Positions 20,201 through 26,844 of a DNA stretch of 64,000 bases are shown here, in pieces. Below the pieces are notes generated by a model, which was given only the letters and a program-made list of their open reading frames with translations, had not been told where the DNA came from and searched no databases. How positions within the stretch are numbered: the stretch's first letter is position 1; each line of letters opens with the position of its first letter. The translations under genes and the position numbers were made by a program. Origin of the DNA: Desulfonauticus submarinus (GTDB lineage: Bacteria; Desulfobacterota; Desulfovibrionia; Desulfovibrionales; Desulfonatronovibrionaceae); NCBI RefSeq assembly GCF_900104045.1, contig NZ_FNIN01000005.1:1-64000 (forward strand), in the 5' to 3' direction.

Positions 20201-20356
20201 ATATATTTCTTTATTAAAAAATATGTCAGAATCTGTTATAGATTTTGTGTTTTGGGGACAGAACTGATTTAGTTCTGGAAAGTAAAAGTATGAATTTGCT
20301 TGAGATAATGAGATCATGGATATAAAGAATAATAAAATAAAAATTAGAGTTTTCAT
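14300..20356 (-). CDS. Giant secreted protein with two von Willebrand A domains
   Basis: A 2018-residue protein with an N-terminal signal peptide (about residues 1-20, hydrophobic core then SQA-NS) and no other obvious membrane anchor, so periplasmic or extracellular. It has two vWFA domains with metal-ion-dependent adhesion site signatures: residues about 393-560 (DSSGS at 401-405, plus Thr and TDG later) and about 585-760 (DNSGS at 591-595, followed by a Cys-x2-Cys). The remaining 1250 residues have no repeats or known family that I recognise, although beta-rich segments dominate. The C-terminal 110 residues are helical. It is monocistronic. A surface adhesin or protease-chaperone-like scaffold are possibilities only. 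The frame has no interruption over 6 kb. Confidence 0.88.
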   Translation of the reverse strand: MKTLIFILLFFISMISLSQANSYFYFPELNQFCPQNTKSITDSDIFFNKEIYGQIKKCTTHISASKILDNLKNLNFKIQESPEEINAYKDINKKSTLWLRFDKQNSNITVLSQYILIPNTPLEIEIKENKTQYFYIKHNKDSFLSLTLDLPAKTVVNISCELKIYKGKFKKHIFYSKQCDSERSKKYILYNIPQDPGLYLWKVELEDAQTDKAKLRIISQQEAKLTPIALGDKVGGILIKNITNKKVTAVPDEGLDYVDIQYPYLSTIPVKADTTSKGNALFWLPAGRWTLRSHPLSKTEQSTLNSLEAHLIPVFPGHLTIVKWPLTTGEISFNNHQEKLKILKTSIGKKKAYLDFALFNLKEKNIKPTLKEFQIQEGSSYGKALSLERIKTPLDIVILLDSSGSMKKSIKDALKATSDFLHSLPSNANITLIDFDNSPKILKKGTPKQILDSLSQVKANGATALYDAISLGLKELSKANRPALIIFTDGKDSNYNDSGPGSKTTKTEIWDMVRAAHLPLFCIGFGKNPDVETLSRLASLSGGNYYKALNKKALSQVFRKIKANLGHQWRLTYKRPVQVSTEKPVFALVVDNSGSMNMSPEECDGCNYRLEKVKQILKNFIQNIPSKTLMQLFIFSDYVVVKQVLTDNKAALLRGLSEMKELGGTNILESIRAAYTFLHSVTSNQKYLIYITDAALKVETSKQAELNLILQKIKDDRIKSLWIGMLDKDKDNVFAKTAKLSAGESIVAPTTTSLDKTLKKLNQNINSLSPNNKQFVRLTYKHTTKLGKVYLLSDGTLVETVQTKTNNEQRSLEGIIWEKGEQLAPYTGKVAKFITGNALIGKEALVSKRIPLNISSKNKAVEITLKEAIFFSKLNGLTPPPGKRFLAFITTLKNILPAQKVIIYPNGSSYPASWMSGNNRQAGKTVFKKPDYLIPNAKLHFFLRWNNQQNIPLSKATYLANTPLILPDDNSIYLSPQKLIKGTFIFIVPDNFMEQSSLHFYDTAYGHIDLPISGIIKQTKEQIKKLPHKVKGKLSTTFSIHIKGSIDKTKIQNITASKGNVFRILDCVLTSKIQAHLAINPKKRLFLSISTNNGDFFFKLHPLTQTIPYGLYTSRLITPGSYNRLRLLFEIPKGLAKLPASLVIDLKGGPVILPLTPKHSSTKPSYQLKINNKSATLFINNIYLLNSFKEFSSGLLLDISLKNNLNATTTFENVLSLKLTPSAKKRLSKLGIKIKKQKHTESKGLASFGQNMSGSKIGDIFPSEFPEYLLGLTSNSLVFRSQKRRGFIFFDLPPKTFPKDWVITSPIFGNLKQQITQPSKFKERNLLTTYTNYSKDNEDFDTKLSELIENITQKRHAQNFIKPGKQAPCSATTLDGTAPQGTNISPPSQLLAGGETWKQIDSLDKLKSTLRELKFVPSQKSPWQIVFSPEAVFTQKWYTENEAAYMAELILNKKGIETIRKKALLSNKGKQSLRKIANTNISLSEEYSVPIVEYIDKNGKHSLIFPFFKEEKKISSFIKNTKKDISSDIPNVNIEILVEAKSCLSSEQQSLKDITDALGSGEQNDLQQFILLNQDINLKDTSLDCLDLGFIETIEPNKGKVIKAILDSPLGRKIGQQSLILSEYQPVSITINISLPNSTYTTTRYLDPKTSLNHLFFVLGINSPDLPQESIQKLNKYWHKKHSSTKKPNIISSLKWLGRGIIYRFIGAQTKYELNLTNKLGLYLSRANHPRILVVTAKLNENGQVNTSLDLVQPYPKIYGQENKIHTFNILAGLFYTSLEAKAVPKGLSALNLLSCLPKQSQLILIPQNSISEFIEILKQKKYPYKILNHFKNTQNYILFPSIPLQVNNKYRTAWFEIDPYNYKVMSYLDSGEKGAVETVVSQDITMITDYMVGAWVGLQVSVWSNAGFSLMLDDYKEIQLQAHNFARQMAAVLYQHPSDIKSFAYNSWKINKELNFKYQNFTKEELTKSFAQDGWTSGDIRDLAIDPASWNKKLGDKELELGFARGFKDAVDWYFEH

Positions 20357-20579
20357 GATAATGTTCCTTGTTTTTAAAAAGTCTTCTAATTATAAGCCTT
20401 AATCTAAGCATCAGAAAAGTCAAAAAATAATTTTATTTTTTGAAAGAACATTTTATTTAAATTGCAAATAGGATATTTTATTTATACTAAATTTATTAGA
20501 TAATTTTCCCTTAGTCTTGACTTGGATTAAATTAGATTTAAGGAATTTAGATAAATTTTATTAATTAGAGGTGTGGAGA

Positions 20580-21443
20580 ATGAGAGGGTTTTTGTTTGGC
20601 CTAATTTTAGGGGTAGCATTATTTTGTGGTCAGGTTAGTTTTGCCAAAACTGTGGTGGTAGTAAGTATTGAACCGCAAGTTTATTTTGTACAAAAGATAG
20701 GAGGATCTGGTTTTCAGGTAGAGGTTATGGTTCCTCCTGGAGCAGAGCCCCATGCGTATGAGCCACGTCCAAGACAGATGCAGATGATAACAAAAGCTAA
20801 GGCTTACTTGGCCATAGGAGTCCCTTTTGAAAAAGTATGGTTAAAACGGTTTAAACAACAAAATCCTCAGTTAAGAATTTTTTATTTAGATAAAGGTATA
20901 AAAAAATATCCACTTGAGGAACAAGTTGTGTTTGTACAAAAGAGAGATTCTTCTATAAAGGGAGAGCTAGATCCACATATTTGGTTAGGCTTAGATGAGG
21001 CAAAGCAAATAGCTAAAAATACCTTTAATGCTTTGGCTAAAATTTTTCCTGATCAAAAGGCAGTTTTTAAAAAAAATTTAGAACAGTTTTTGGTTCATTT
21101 AGATCAGTTAAAAAAGGATTTTAATCAAAAGTTACGATTATTAAAAGGTAAGACTTTTTTGGTATTTCACCCTTCGTGGGGGTATTTTGCAAGATGTTTT
21201 GGCTTAAAACAAATGGCAATTGAAGTAAAAGGTAGAGAACCTAGTGCAAGAGAAATGGCTGAAATTATTAAATTGGCGCGAGAAAAAAAGATTGCTGTTA
21301 TTTTCATCCAGCCTCAATTTGCCAGAAAAAAAGCAGAAGTCATTGCCAAACAATTAGGAGCAAGAGTTGTGAGTTTAGATCCCTTAGCTAGAAATTGGGA
21401 AAAAAATCTTTTAAAAGTTGTAGATTCTCTTTTATTAAAATAG
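20580..21443 (+). CDS. znuA: Zinc/manganese-type ABC transporter, periplasmic binding protein
   Basis: Metal-binding lipid-free periplasmic protein of the ZnuA/TroA class. The signal peptide ends VSFAKT. Metal ligands are seen as His in GAEPHAYEPRP, His in LDPHIWLG, His in LVFHPSWGYFA, and a late Asp (SLDPLARNW). The long His-rich loop of Gram-negative ZnuA is missing, so Mn or Fe remain possible. I place the start at ATG 20580 because AGAGGTG lies at the right distance; an in-frame GTG at 20571 would overlap that site. The ATPase and permease genes follow directly. Confidence 0.9.
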   Translation: MRGFLFGLILGVALFCGQVSFAKTVVVVSIEPQVYFVQKIGGSGFQVEVMVPPGAEPHAYEPRPRQMQMITKAKAYLAIGVPFEKVWLKRFKQQNPQLRIFYLDKGIKKYPLEEQVVFVQKRDSSIKGELDPHIWLGLDEAKQIAKNTFNALAKIFPDQKAVFKKNLEQFLVHLDQLKKDFNQKLRLLKGKTFLVFHPSWGYFARCFGLKQMAIEVKGREPSAREMAEIIKLAREKKIAVIFIQPQFARKKAEVIAKQLGARVVSLDPLARNWEKNLLKVVDSLLLK

Positions 21444-21482
21444 TTACTGTCTGTAAAAGACAGATTTTGGGGAGAGTCAATT

Positions 21483-22247
21483 GTGAAAAAAATAGTGATA
21501 GAATTAAAAAATGTAAGTTTTGCTTATAGGGAACAAATAGTTTTAGAAAATGTGAACTTAAGAGTAAGACAAAAAGAATTTTGGGCAATACTTGGTCCTA
21601 ATGGTGGAGGTAAAACAACTTTGCTTAAAATCATTTTAGGTTTATTAAAACCTTTACAAGGGGAAGTAAAAGTATTTGGCAAACCTCCTGCTAAGGTACG
21701 AGAGTTTATAGGTTATGTCCCTCAACATGGGGTGCGCAACACTTTGCTTCCTCTAAGTGTCTTTGAGTTGGTTGCCATGGGTTATCAAAAGAATAAAAGT
21801 ATTGGCTTTTTTTATAATCATAAGTGTAAACATAAAGTTTATAATGCCTTGGATAGAGTTGGATTAGTTTCTTTAGCCCATAGAAATGTTTTAGAACTAT
21901 CTGGGGGAGAACTGCAACGTGCCTTAGTGGCAAGAGCTTTAGTAAATAGTCCTAAATTGCTTATTTTTGATGAACCTACTGCAAATGTAGATCCTCAAGG
22001 AAAGGTTTGTTTATATGAGCTTTTGGGGCAATTAAAACAGGATATGACTATTTTAGTAGTTACTCATGATTTGGTTGTATCTTCATCCTCTGTGGATTGC
22101 TTAGCAGCAGTGAATAAAAAAATTGTGGTGAGCAAAACAGGAGAATTAGATAAGACAATGTTAGATTTGATATATGGAATACATGGTGAACTGTGCCCTT
22201 TAAACAAGGCTGTTTCAAATCCTCCTGGGACTTTTTTAAAACCCTAA
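21483..22247 (+). CDS. znuC: Metal ABC transporter, ATP-binding protein
   Basis: Cytoplasmic ATPase of the metal importer. Walker A is GPNGGGKTT near residue 38, the Q-loop is in VPQHGVRN, the ABC signature is LSGGELQRALVARAL, and Walker B is LLIFDEPTANVD with the H-loop VVTHD. GTG is used as start, with GGGGAGAG at good distance. It is 254 residues, as usual. It lies 39 bp after znuA and 11 bp before the likely start of the permease. Confidence 0.93.
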   Translation: MKKIVIELKNVSFAYREQIVLENVNLRVRQKEFWAILGPNGGGKTTLLKIILGLLKPLQGEVKVFGKPPAKVREFIGYVPQHGVRNTLLPLSVFELVAMGYQKNKSIGFFYNHKCKHKVYNALDRVGLVSLAHRNVLELSGGELQRALVARALVNSPKLLIFDEPTANVDPQGKVCLYELLGQLKQDMTILVVTHDLVVSSSSVDCLAAVNKKIVVSKTGELDKTMLDLIYGIHGELCPLNKAVSNPPGTFLKP

Positions 22248-22258
22248 AAGAGGTGGAT

Positions 22259-23083
22259 ATGGTAGAAATGCTTGGTTTTGAATTTATGCGGAATGCTTTT
22301 TTAGCCGCTTTTTTGGCAAGTCTAGCCTGTGGTCTTATTGGCCCACTGGTTGTGGCTAATAGACAAGTGTTTTTAGCAGGGGGAATGGCTCATGCCGCTT
22401 ATGGAGGCGTAGGGTTGGCCCTTTTTTTGAGTTTGCCTGTTCTCCCTGTGGTCTGGCTTTTTACTCTTGTTATGAGTGTGTTTTTTGCTTTAATTAACTT
22501 AAAACAAAAAGAAATGACCGAAGCTCTTGTTGGATTAATTTGGTCTGGAGGTATGGCTTTTGGTATATTATTATTAGATTTTAGTTCAGGATATAATGTT
22601 GATCTTATGAGCTATCTTTTTGGAAGCATTTTGACTGTAAGTAAAGTTGATATTACTTTAATGTCCATTTTGAATTTAATTATTGGATTTATAATTTGGG
22701 TAAAATATAAAGACTTTTTAGTTTTAATTTTTGATTTTGAATATGCAAAATCTTTAGGGTTGAAAGTTAACTATCTTTATATTCTTTTAGTAGTGTTAAT
22801 ATCCTTTGTTGTTGTTTTACTTATACAAGTTGTTGGTTTAATTTTGGTTGTTGCATTGCTTACAATCCCTGCGTATTTAGCTAGGAGATGGAGCTCAAAT
22901 TTAGCAATGATGATGTTTTTTTCATTTTTATGTGCCTTGTTTTTTTCACTAATAGGTATAGTTTTGAGTTATTATTTAAATTTAACTTCTGGTGCTAGTA
23001 TCATTGCAGTAGCTGTAATATGCTTTTCTTTTTTCACTTTAAAAGATCTTTTTAGTGGTGTTTTAAGAAATAAAAAAGTTTAG
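22259..23083 (+). CDS. znuB: Metal ABC transporter, permease protein
   Basis: Inner-membrane permease of the ABC-3 family (ZnuB/MntB type) with seven to eight hydrophobic segments, starting at residue 12 of the chosen frame. Family motifs MAHAAYGGVGLALFL and the late VGLILVVALLTIPAYLARRW are present. I chose ATG 22259 because AGAGGTGG precedes it; the frame is open back to 22193 but that region overlaps znuC. Its 3' end overlaps the convergent TauE/SafE gene by 21 bases. Confidence 0.92.
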   Translation: MVEMLGFEFMRNAFLAAFLASLACGLIGPLVVANRQVFLAGGMAHAAYGGVGLALFLSLPVLPVVWLFTLVMSVFFALINLKQKEMTEALVGLIWSGGMAFGILLLDFSSGYNVDLMSYLFGSILTVSKVDITLMSILNLIIGFIIWVKYKDFLVLIFDFEYAKSLGLKVNYLYILLVVLISFVVVLLIQVVGLILVVALLTIPAYLARRWSSNLAMMMFFSFLCALFFSLIGIVLSYYLNLTSGASIIAVAVICFSFFTLKDLFSGVLRNKKV

Positions 23084-23962
23084 AATATACTTTAAAGAAA
23101 TAAATACTACACAAAAGCATAAAATAGACTTAATTATTTTGGTAGGAACATATTTTTGTGTTTTTGCCCCAAGATACATTCCAAGAATACCACCTACTCC
23201 AAAAAGAAATCCCAACGACCAATCAGGGGAGACGCTTAAATGAGGGTAATATTGTCCTAGTATTTGATAGATTATAACACCAGCTAGAGAGCTTATAAAG
23301 GTAGAAAGTAAAGTTGCGCCAGCAATGGCATAAATGGGTAATTTAAAGTAAGCTACTAGAAAAGGTACTAAAAGGGCGCCACCACCAATACCATATATCC
23401 CTCCAATGATTCCGATACAGAGGCTTAAAAAGAATATTGGTAGAGTAGGAAAAGTAAATAGTTTATCGTTAAATATAAAAGTTGAACGGAATAGGGAAAA
23501 AGTTGTTTTTTTTAAGACAAAGCTGTTTGTTTTAGGAGGAGATTTAGTTACATACAAAATATCTTTTAAAAGTTTTATTCCTATATAAAGCAAAACTAAG
23601 CCTGCAAAGAATTTAAATTTTTTAGGATCTGGAAAGTATTTTAATCTCATCCAACTACCCACTAATATGCCAGGGACACTTCCTGCTGTAATTATAGCTG
23701 CAAGGGAGTAGAGCATTCTTTTTTCTTTTATATAGCGTAGGACTCCACTTGGTATAGCGATAAGATTAAAAAGTTGATTAGTAGCGCTTACTGAAGGAGA
23801 AGTATAGTGAAGGATGCTTATTTGAAAAGGAAGGAGAATAAAAGCTCCTGAAACTCCGCTCATAGAAGTAAAAAACGACACAATAAAAGAAATTAGAGGT
23901 GGTAGAAATATATTGGTACTTACTCCTGAGACTTGGAAAGTAATTTCAAAAAATTCTAACAT
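23063..23962 (-). CDS. TauE/SafE family exporter
   Basis: A 299-residue membrane protein of the same family as the gene at the window start, shorter because the central loop is small. Paired glycine-rich motifs, SGVSGAFILLPF in the first half and GIYGIGGGALLVPF in the second, mark the family's two repeats. It starts 3 bp after the stop of the aminotransferase, so the pair is probably cotranscribed. This raises the possibility that it exports a product of that enzyme (for example a sulfonate or keto acid), but the coupling is only positional. Confidence 0.88.
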   Translation of the reverse strand: MLEFFEITFQVSGVSTNIFLPPLISFIVSFFTSMSGVSGAFILLPFQISILHYTSPSVSATNQLFNLIAIPSGVLRYIKEKRMLYSLAAIITAGSVPGILVGSWMRLKYFPDPKKFKFFAGLVLLYIGIKLLKDILYVTKSPPKTNSFVLKKTTFSLFRSTFIFNDKLFTFPTLPIFFLSLCIGIIGGIYGIGGGALLVPFLVAYFKLPIYAIAGATLLSTFISSLAGVIIYQILGQYYPHLSVSPDWSLGFLFGVGGILGMYLGAKTQKYVPTKIIKSILCFCVVFISLKYILNFFIS

Positions 23963-23965
23963 TGG

Positions 23966-25132
23966 TTAAAATGAGTTTAAATAATGTTGTAATCGCTTTA
24001 GTCCTTGTTTTAAATTGTCAAGAGAATTGGCATAGGAGAATCTTAGATATCCTTCTCCCCTAGGCCCAAAATCTATTCCAGGTGTTATTCCTACATGGGC
24101 TTTTTTCAATATATCTTGAGCTAATTTAAGAGAGCTACCAGCAAATTTTTTTGTAAGATGCGAAGCATTTACAAAGACATAAAAGGCTCCTTGTGGTTCT
24201 ACTGGCAAGTTGAATCCTAATTTCTTAAGCTCTTTTAAAATAAATTTGCGTCGTTTAGAAAATGTTTTAACCATATTTTGAACATATTCTTCACTAGAAG
24301 TTAAGGCAGCTATACCTGCAAGTTGAGCCAAAGAATTGGCACAGATAAAGAAATTTTGGGCCATTTTGCGTAAAAAGGGGATAAAAGGTCGTGGAGCTAT
24401 AATATAGCCTAGCCTTAGTCCAGTCATAGCAAATAATTTAGAAAATCCATTTAAGACAAAGGCATTGTTCGTAAATTCAAGAATGGAGTGTTCTTTAGTA
24501 TCATATACAAGACCGTGGTATATCTCGTCTGAAATAATAAAAAAATTTTTTTCTTCAGCAAGATCTGCTAATTGTTTGAGATTAGAAGAAGAGAGGAGTA
24601 TTCCTGTAGGGTTGGCAGGAGAATTTATTAACATAACTTTAGTTCTAGAAGTAAGGTGTTTTTTGACTAGTTCTATTTCAATTTTATATCCAGATTGTTC
24701 AAAAATAGGTATACGTATAGGTTTGGCGTTTAGAGCTTGGATAAAGTTTGGATAACAGGCATAACAAGGATCTGTAATTATAACTTCATCACCTGGATTC
24801 AGAAGTAAATTTAAGGTCATTAAGAGTGCAGGAGATGTCCCTTGAGTTATAAAAAATTGGTCAGGATGAATGTTTAATTTATATTTTTTAAGGTAATATT
24901 CAGATAAAGCTTCGCGTAAAGGTAGCATCCCTTGACTGTGAGTATAATGGGTAAAATCTTGGTTGACACCTCTTAAGATTGCTTGTTTTACTTCTGGAGA
25001 AGGAGGAAAATCTGGTTCTCCTATTTCTAGGTGAATGACGGATGTTCCTTGTTGTTCCATTGTTTGAGCTGTTTCCAGAATATCCATGACAATAAAAGAA
25101 GTTAGTTTAGAAATATGTTTAGGTACAGGCAT
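23966..25132 (-). CDS. Class I/II pyridoxal-phosphate aminotransferase
   Basis: A 388-residue fold-type I aminotransferase of the AspC/AlaT group. PLP-binding Lys is in NGFSKLFAMTGLRLGY, the Asn and Asp/Tyr ligands in NSPANPTG and ISDEIYHGL, and the substrate Arg near the end in GEGYLRFSYANS. It begins with VPKHISKLTSFIVMDILETA, as in Desulfovibrio aminotransferases. Substrate could be aspartate, alanine, or another amino acid; sequence does not decide. It leads the operon with the TauE/SafE gene. Confidence 0.93.
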   Translation of the reverse strand: MPVPKHISKLTSFIVMDILETAQTMEQQGTSVIHLEIGEPDFPPSPEVKQAILRGVNQDFTHYTHSQGMLPLREALSEYYLKKYKLNIHPDQFFITQGTSPALLMTLNLLLNPGDEVIITDPCYACYPNFIQALNAKPIRIPIFEQSGYKIEIELVKKHLTSRTKVMLINSPANPTGILLSSSNLKQLADLAEEKNFFIISDEIYHGLVYDTKEHSILEFTNNAFVLNGFSKLFAMTGLRLGYIIAPRPFIPFLRKMAQNFFICANSLAQLAGIAALTSSEEYVQNMVKTFSKRRKFILKELKKLGFNLPVEPQGAFYVFVNASHLTKKFAGSSLKLAQDILKKAHVGITPGIDFGPRGEGYLRFSYANSLDNLKQGLKRLQHYLNSF

Positions 25133-25310
25133 AATTTATTCCTTGGTATAGGGTTGTTTATTTTATTGATTTGATTTTTTAAATTGTTCTAGCAACCCTT
25201 ACTAAAGGGGTTGGAGTATTTTTTTAAAAATATATGGTTATAAATGATTCCTATTAGGTAAAGTAGCTTATATTTTTTTATTTAGAAATTCAAATAAAAA
25301 GGGAAAAGGT

Positions 25311-25928
25311 ATGCGGGTAATTGATTTAGGAATTATTTCTTATAAACAATGTTTAGAATTACAATTAAAAACTTTAGCAGAAGTTCAGGCAGGGCAAGAG
25401 GATACGTTATTTGTGTTAGAACATTTTCCAGTTATTACTTTTGGTAGAAATGGTGGGGAAGAAAATTTACTTTTTAATAAAAAAGAGCTTCGAAATAAAG
25501 GAGTTGAATTAGTAAAGTCTTCTAGGGGCGGGAATATTACATGCCATTTCCCTGGTCAAGTGGTGGTCTATCCTATTTTTAGACTTGGAAAGAGAAAAGG
25601 AGGTGTAAAAAAATTTTTTTTTGATTTAGAAGAAGTTGTGATTCAGGTTTTAAAGGGATATAGTATAGAGGCAAATAGGATAGAAGGTCTTAGTGGGGTT
25701 TTTGTTAAAGAGAAAAAGATATGTTCTATTGGTATTGGAGTAAAACGCTGGATTTCTTATCATGGATTAGCTTTGAATGTTTATTCAGATTTAAGTTTAT
25801 TTAAATTTATAAACCCTTGTGGTTTAAATAGAGAAATGACTGCAATTCACTTAGAAAGTGAAAAAAAACCTACAATAAAAGAAGTAAAAAAGGATTTAGT
25901 TTATGTCTTCAACACGTTATTTACGTAA
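25311..25928 (+). CDS. lipB: Octanoyl-[acyl-carrier-protein]-protein transferase
   Basis: Transfers octanoyl from ACP to the lipoyl domains of oxo-acid dehydrogenases and the glycine cleavage H-protein. Motifs: an RGGNITCHFPGQVVVYP stretch and the CSIGIGVKRWISYHGLALNV region with the conserved Lys and His. The catalytic Cys is expected in the FINPCG stretch. The protein has 205 residues. It overlaps lipA by 26 bases, which strongly suggests translational coupling. Confidence 0.95.
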   Translation: MRVIDLGIISYKQCLELQLKTLAEVQAGQEDTLFVLEHFPVITFGRNGGEENLLFNKKELRNKGVELVKSSRGGNITCHFPGQVVVYPIFRLGKRKGGVKKFFFDLEEVVIQVLKGYSIEANRIEGLSGVFVKEKKICSIGIGVKRWISYHGLALNVYSDLSLFKFINPCGLNREMTAIHLESEKKPTIKEVKKDLVYVFNTLFT

Positions 25929-26754
25929 ACCAGAATGGTTAAAAGTTAAGTTGCCTACTAGTAAATGTTTTTCTCAAACTAGGAAATTGCTTGCTGATCT
26001 AAATTTAAATACTGTGTGTCAAGGTGCACGTTGTCCGAATATTTTTGAATGTTTTTCTAAAAAAACAGCAACATTTTTAATTTTAGGAAAATTTTGTACT
26101 AGAAATTGTGCTTTTTGTAATATTGAACATAATAAACCAGAGCCTGTAGATTTAGAAGAACCTGTTAGAGTTGTAGAAGCAGTTAAAAGATTGCAATTAG
26201 AATATGTAGTAATTACGTCTGTAACCAGAGACGATTTGCCAGATGGAGGGGCAAGCCAATTCAAAAAAGTTATAGAACTTTTAAAACAGAATTTAAATGT
26301 TAGAGTAGAGGTGTTAATCCCTGATTTTAAAGGTAGTTATGAGGCATTAAAAATAGTTTTAGATGCAAAACCTAATGTCTTAAACCACAATGTAGAAACT
26401 GTTCCTAGTTTATATAGAAAAATTAGACCTCAAGCTGATTTTGAACAGAGCTTGTTATTGCTAAAAAGAACAAAAGATTATAACTCTCAAATAAAAACAA
26501 AAAGCGGTCTTATGTTAGGTTTAGGAGAAACAAAGACAGAAGTGATAGAAGTGCTAGAAAAGTTGGTGGAAGTTAGGTGTGATATGGTTACTTTAGGACA
26601 ATATTTGCAGCCATCAAGGAATCATTATCCTGTAAAGCGTTATGTGCATCCAGATGAATTCTTTGAATTTAAAGAAAGAGGAGAACAGATGGGATTAAAA
26701 GTGTTCTCAGGGCCTTTTGTAAGAAGTAGTTATCATGCTGCTGACTGGGTTTAA
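25903..26754 (+). CDS. lipA: Lipoyl synthase (radical SAM)
   Basis: Inserts two sulfur atoms into protein-bound octanoate. It has two iron-sulfur centres: the auxiliary Cys-x4-Cys-x5-Cys motif CQGARCPNIFEC and the radical-SAM CTRNCAFC (Cys-x3-Cys-x2-Cys). The usual C-terminal SSYHA(A/G)D signature is seen as SSYHAADWV. The 283-residue length is normal. The start lies inside lipB with AAAAAGGA upstream. Confidence 0.97.
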   Translation: MSSTRYLRKPEWLKVKLPTSKCFSQTRKLLADLNLNTVCQGARCPNIFECFSKKTATFLILGKFCTRNCAFCNIEHNKPEPVDLEEPVRVVEAVKRLQLEYVVITSVTRDDLPDGGASQFKKVIELLKQNLNVRVEVLIPDFKGSYEALKIVLDAKPNVLNHNVETVPSLYRKIRPQADFEQSLLLLKRTKDYNSQIKTKSGLMLGLGETKTEVIEVLEKLVEVRCDMVTLGQYLQPSRNHYPVKRYVHPDEFFEFKERGEQMGLKVFSGPFVRSSYHAADWV

Positions 26755-26844
26755 AGATTTAATGTTTGGATTAATAAAAGTATTTTATAGTAGATAACTT
26801 GATGATGTTTAAAGCTGGATGAGTAAAAAAGAGGTTGAAAAAGT

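Noticed and set aside
25192-25226. Terminator-like hairpin before lipB
   Set aside because: The stem is only 6 bp with a bulge and a loop of 9 bases, and no plus-strand gene precedes it. It could be an attenuator for lipB, but evidence is weak.
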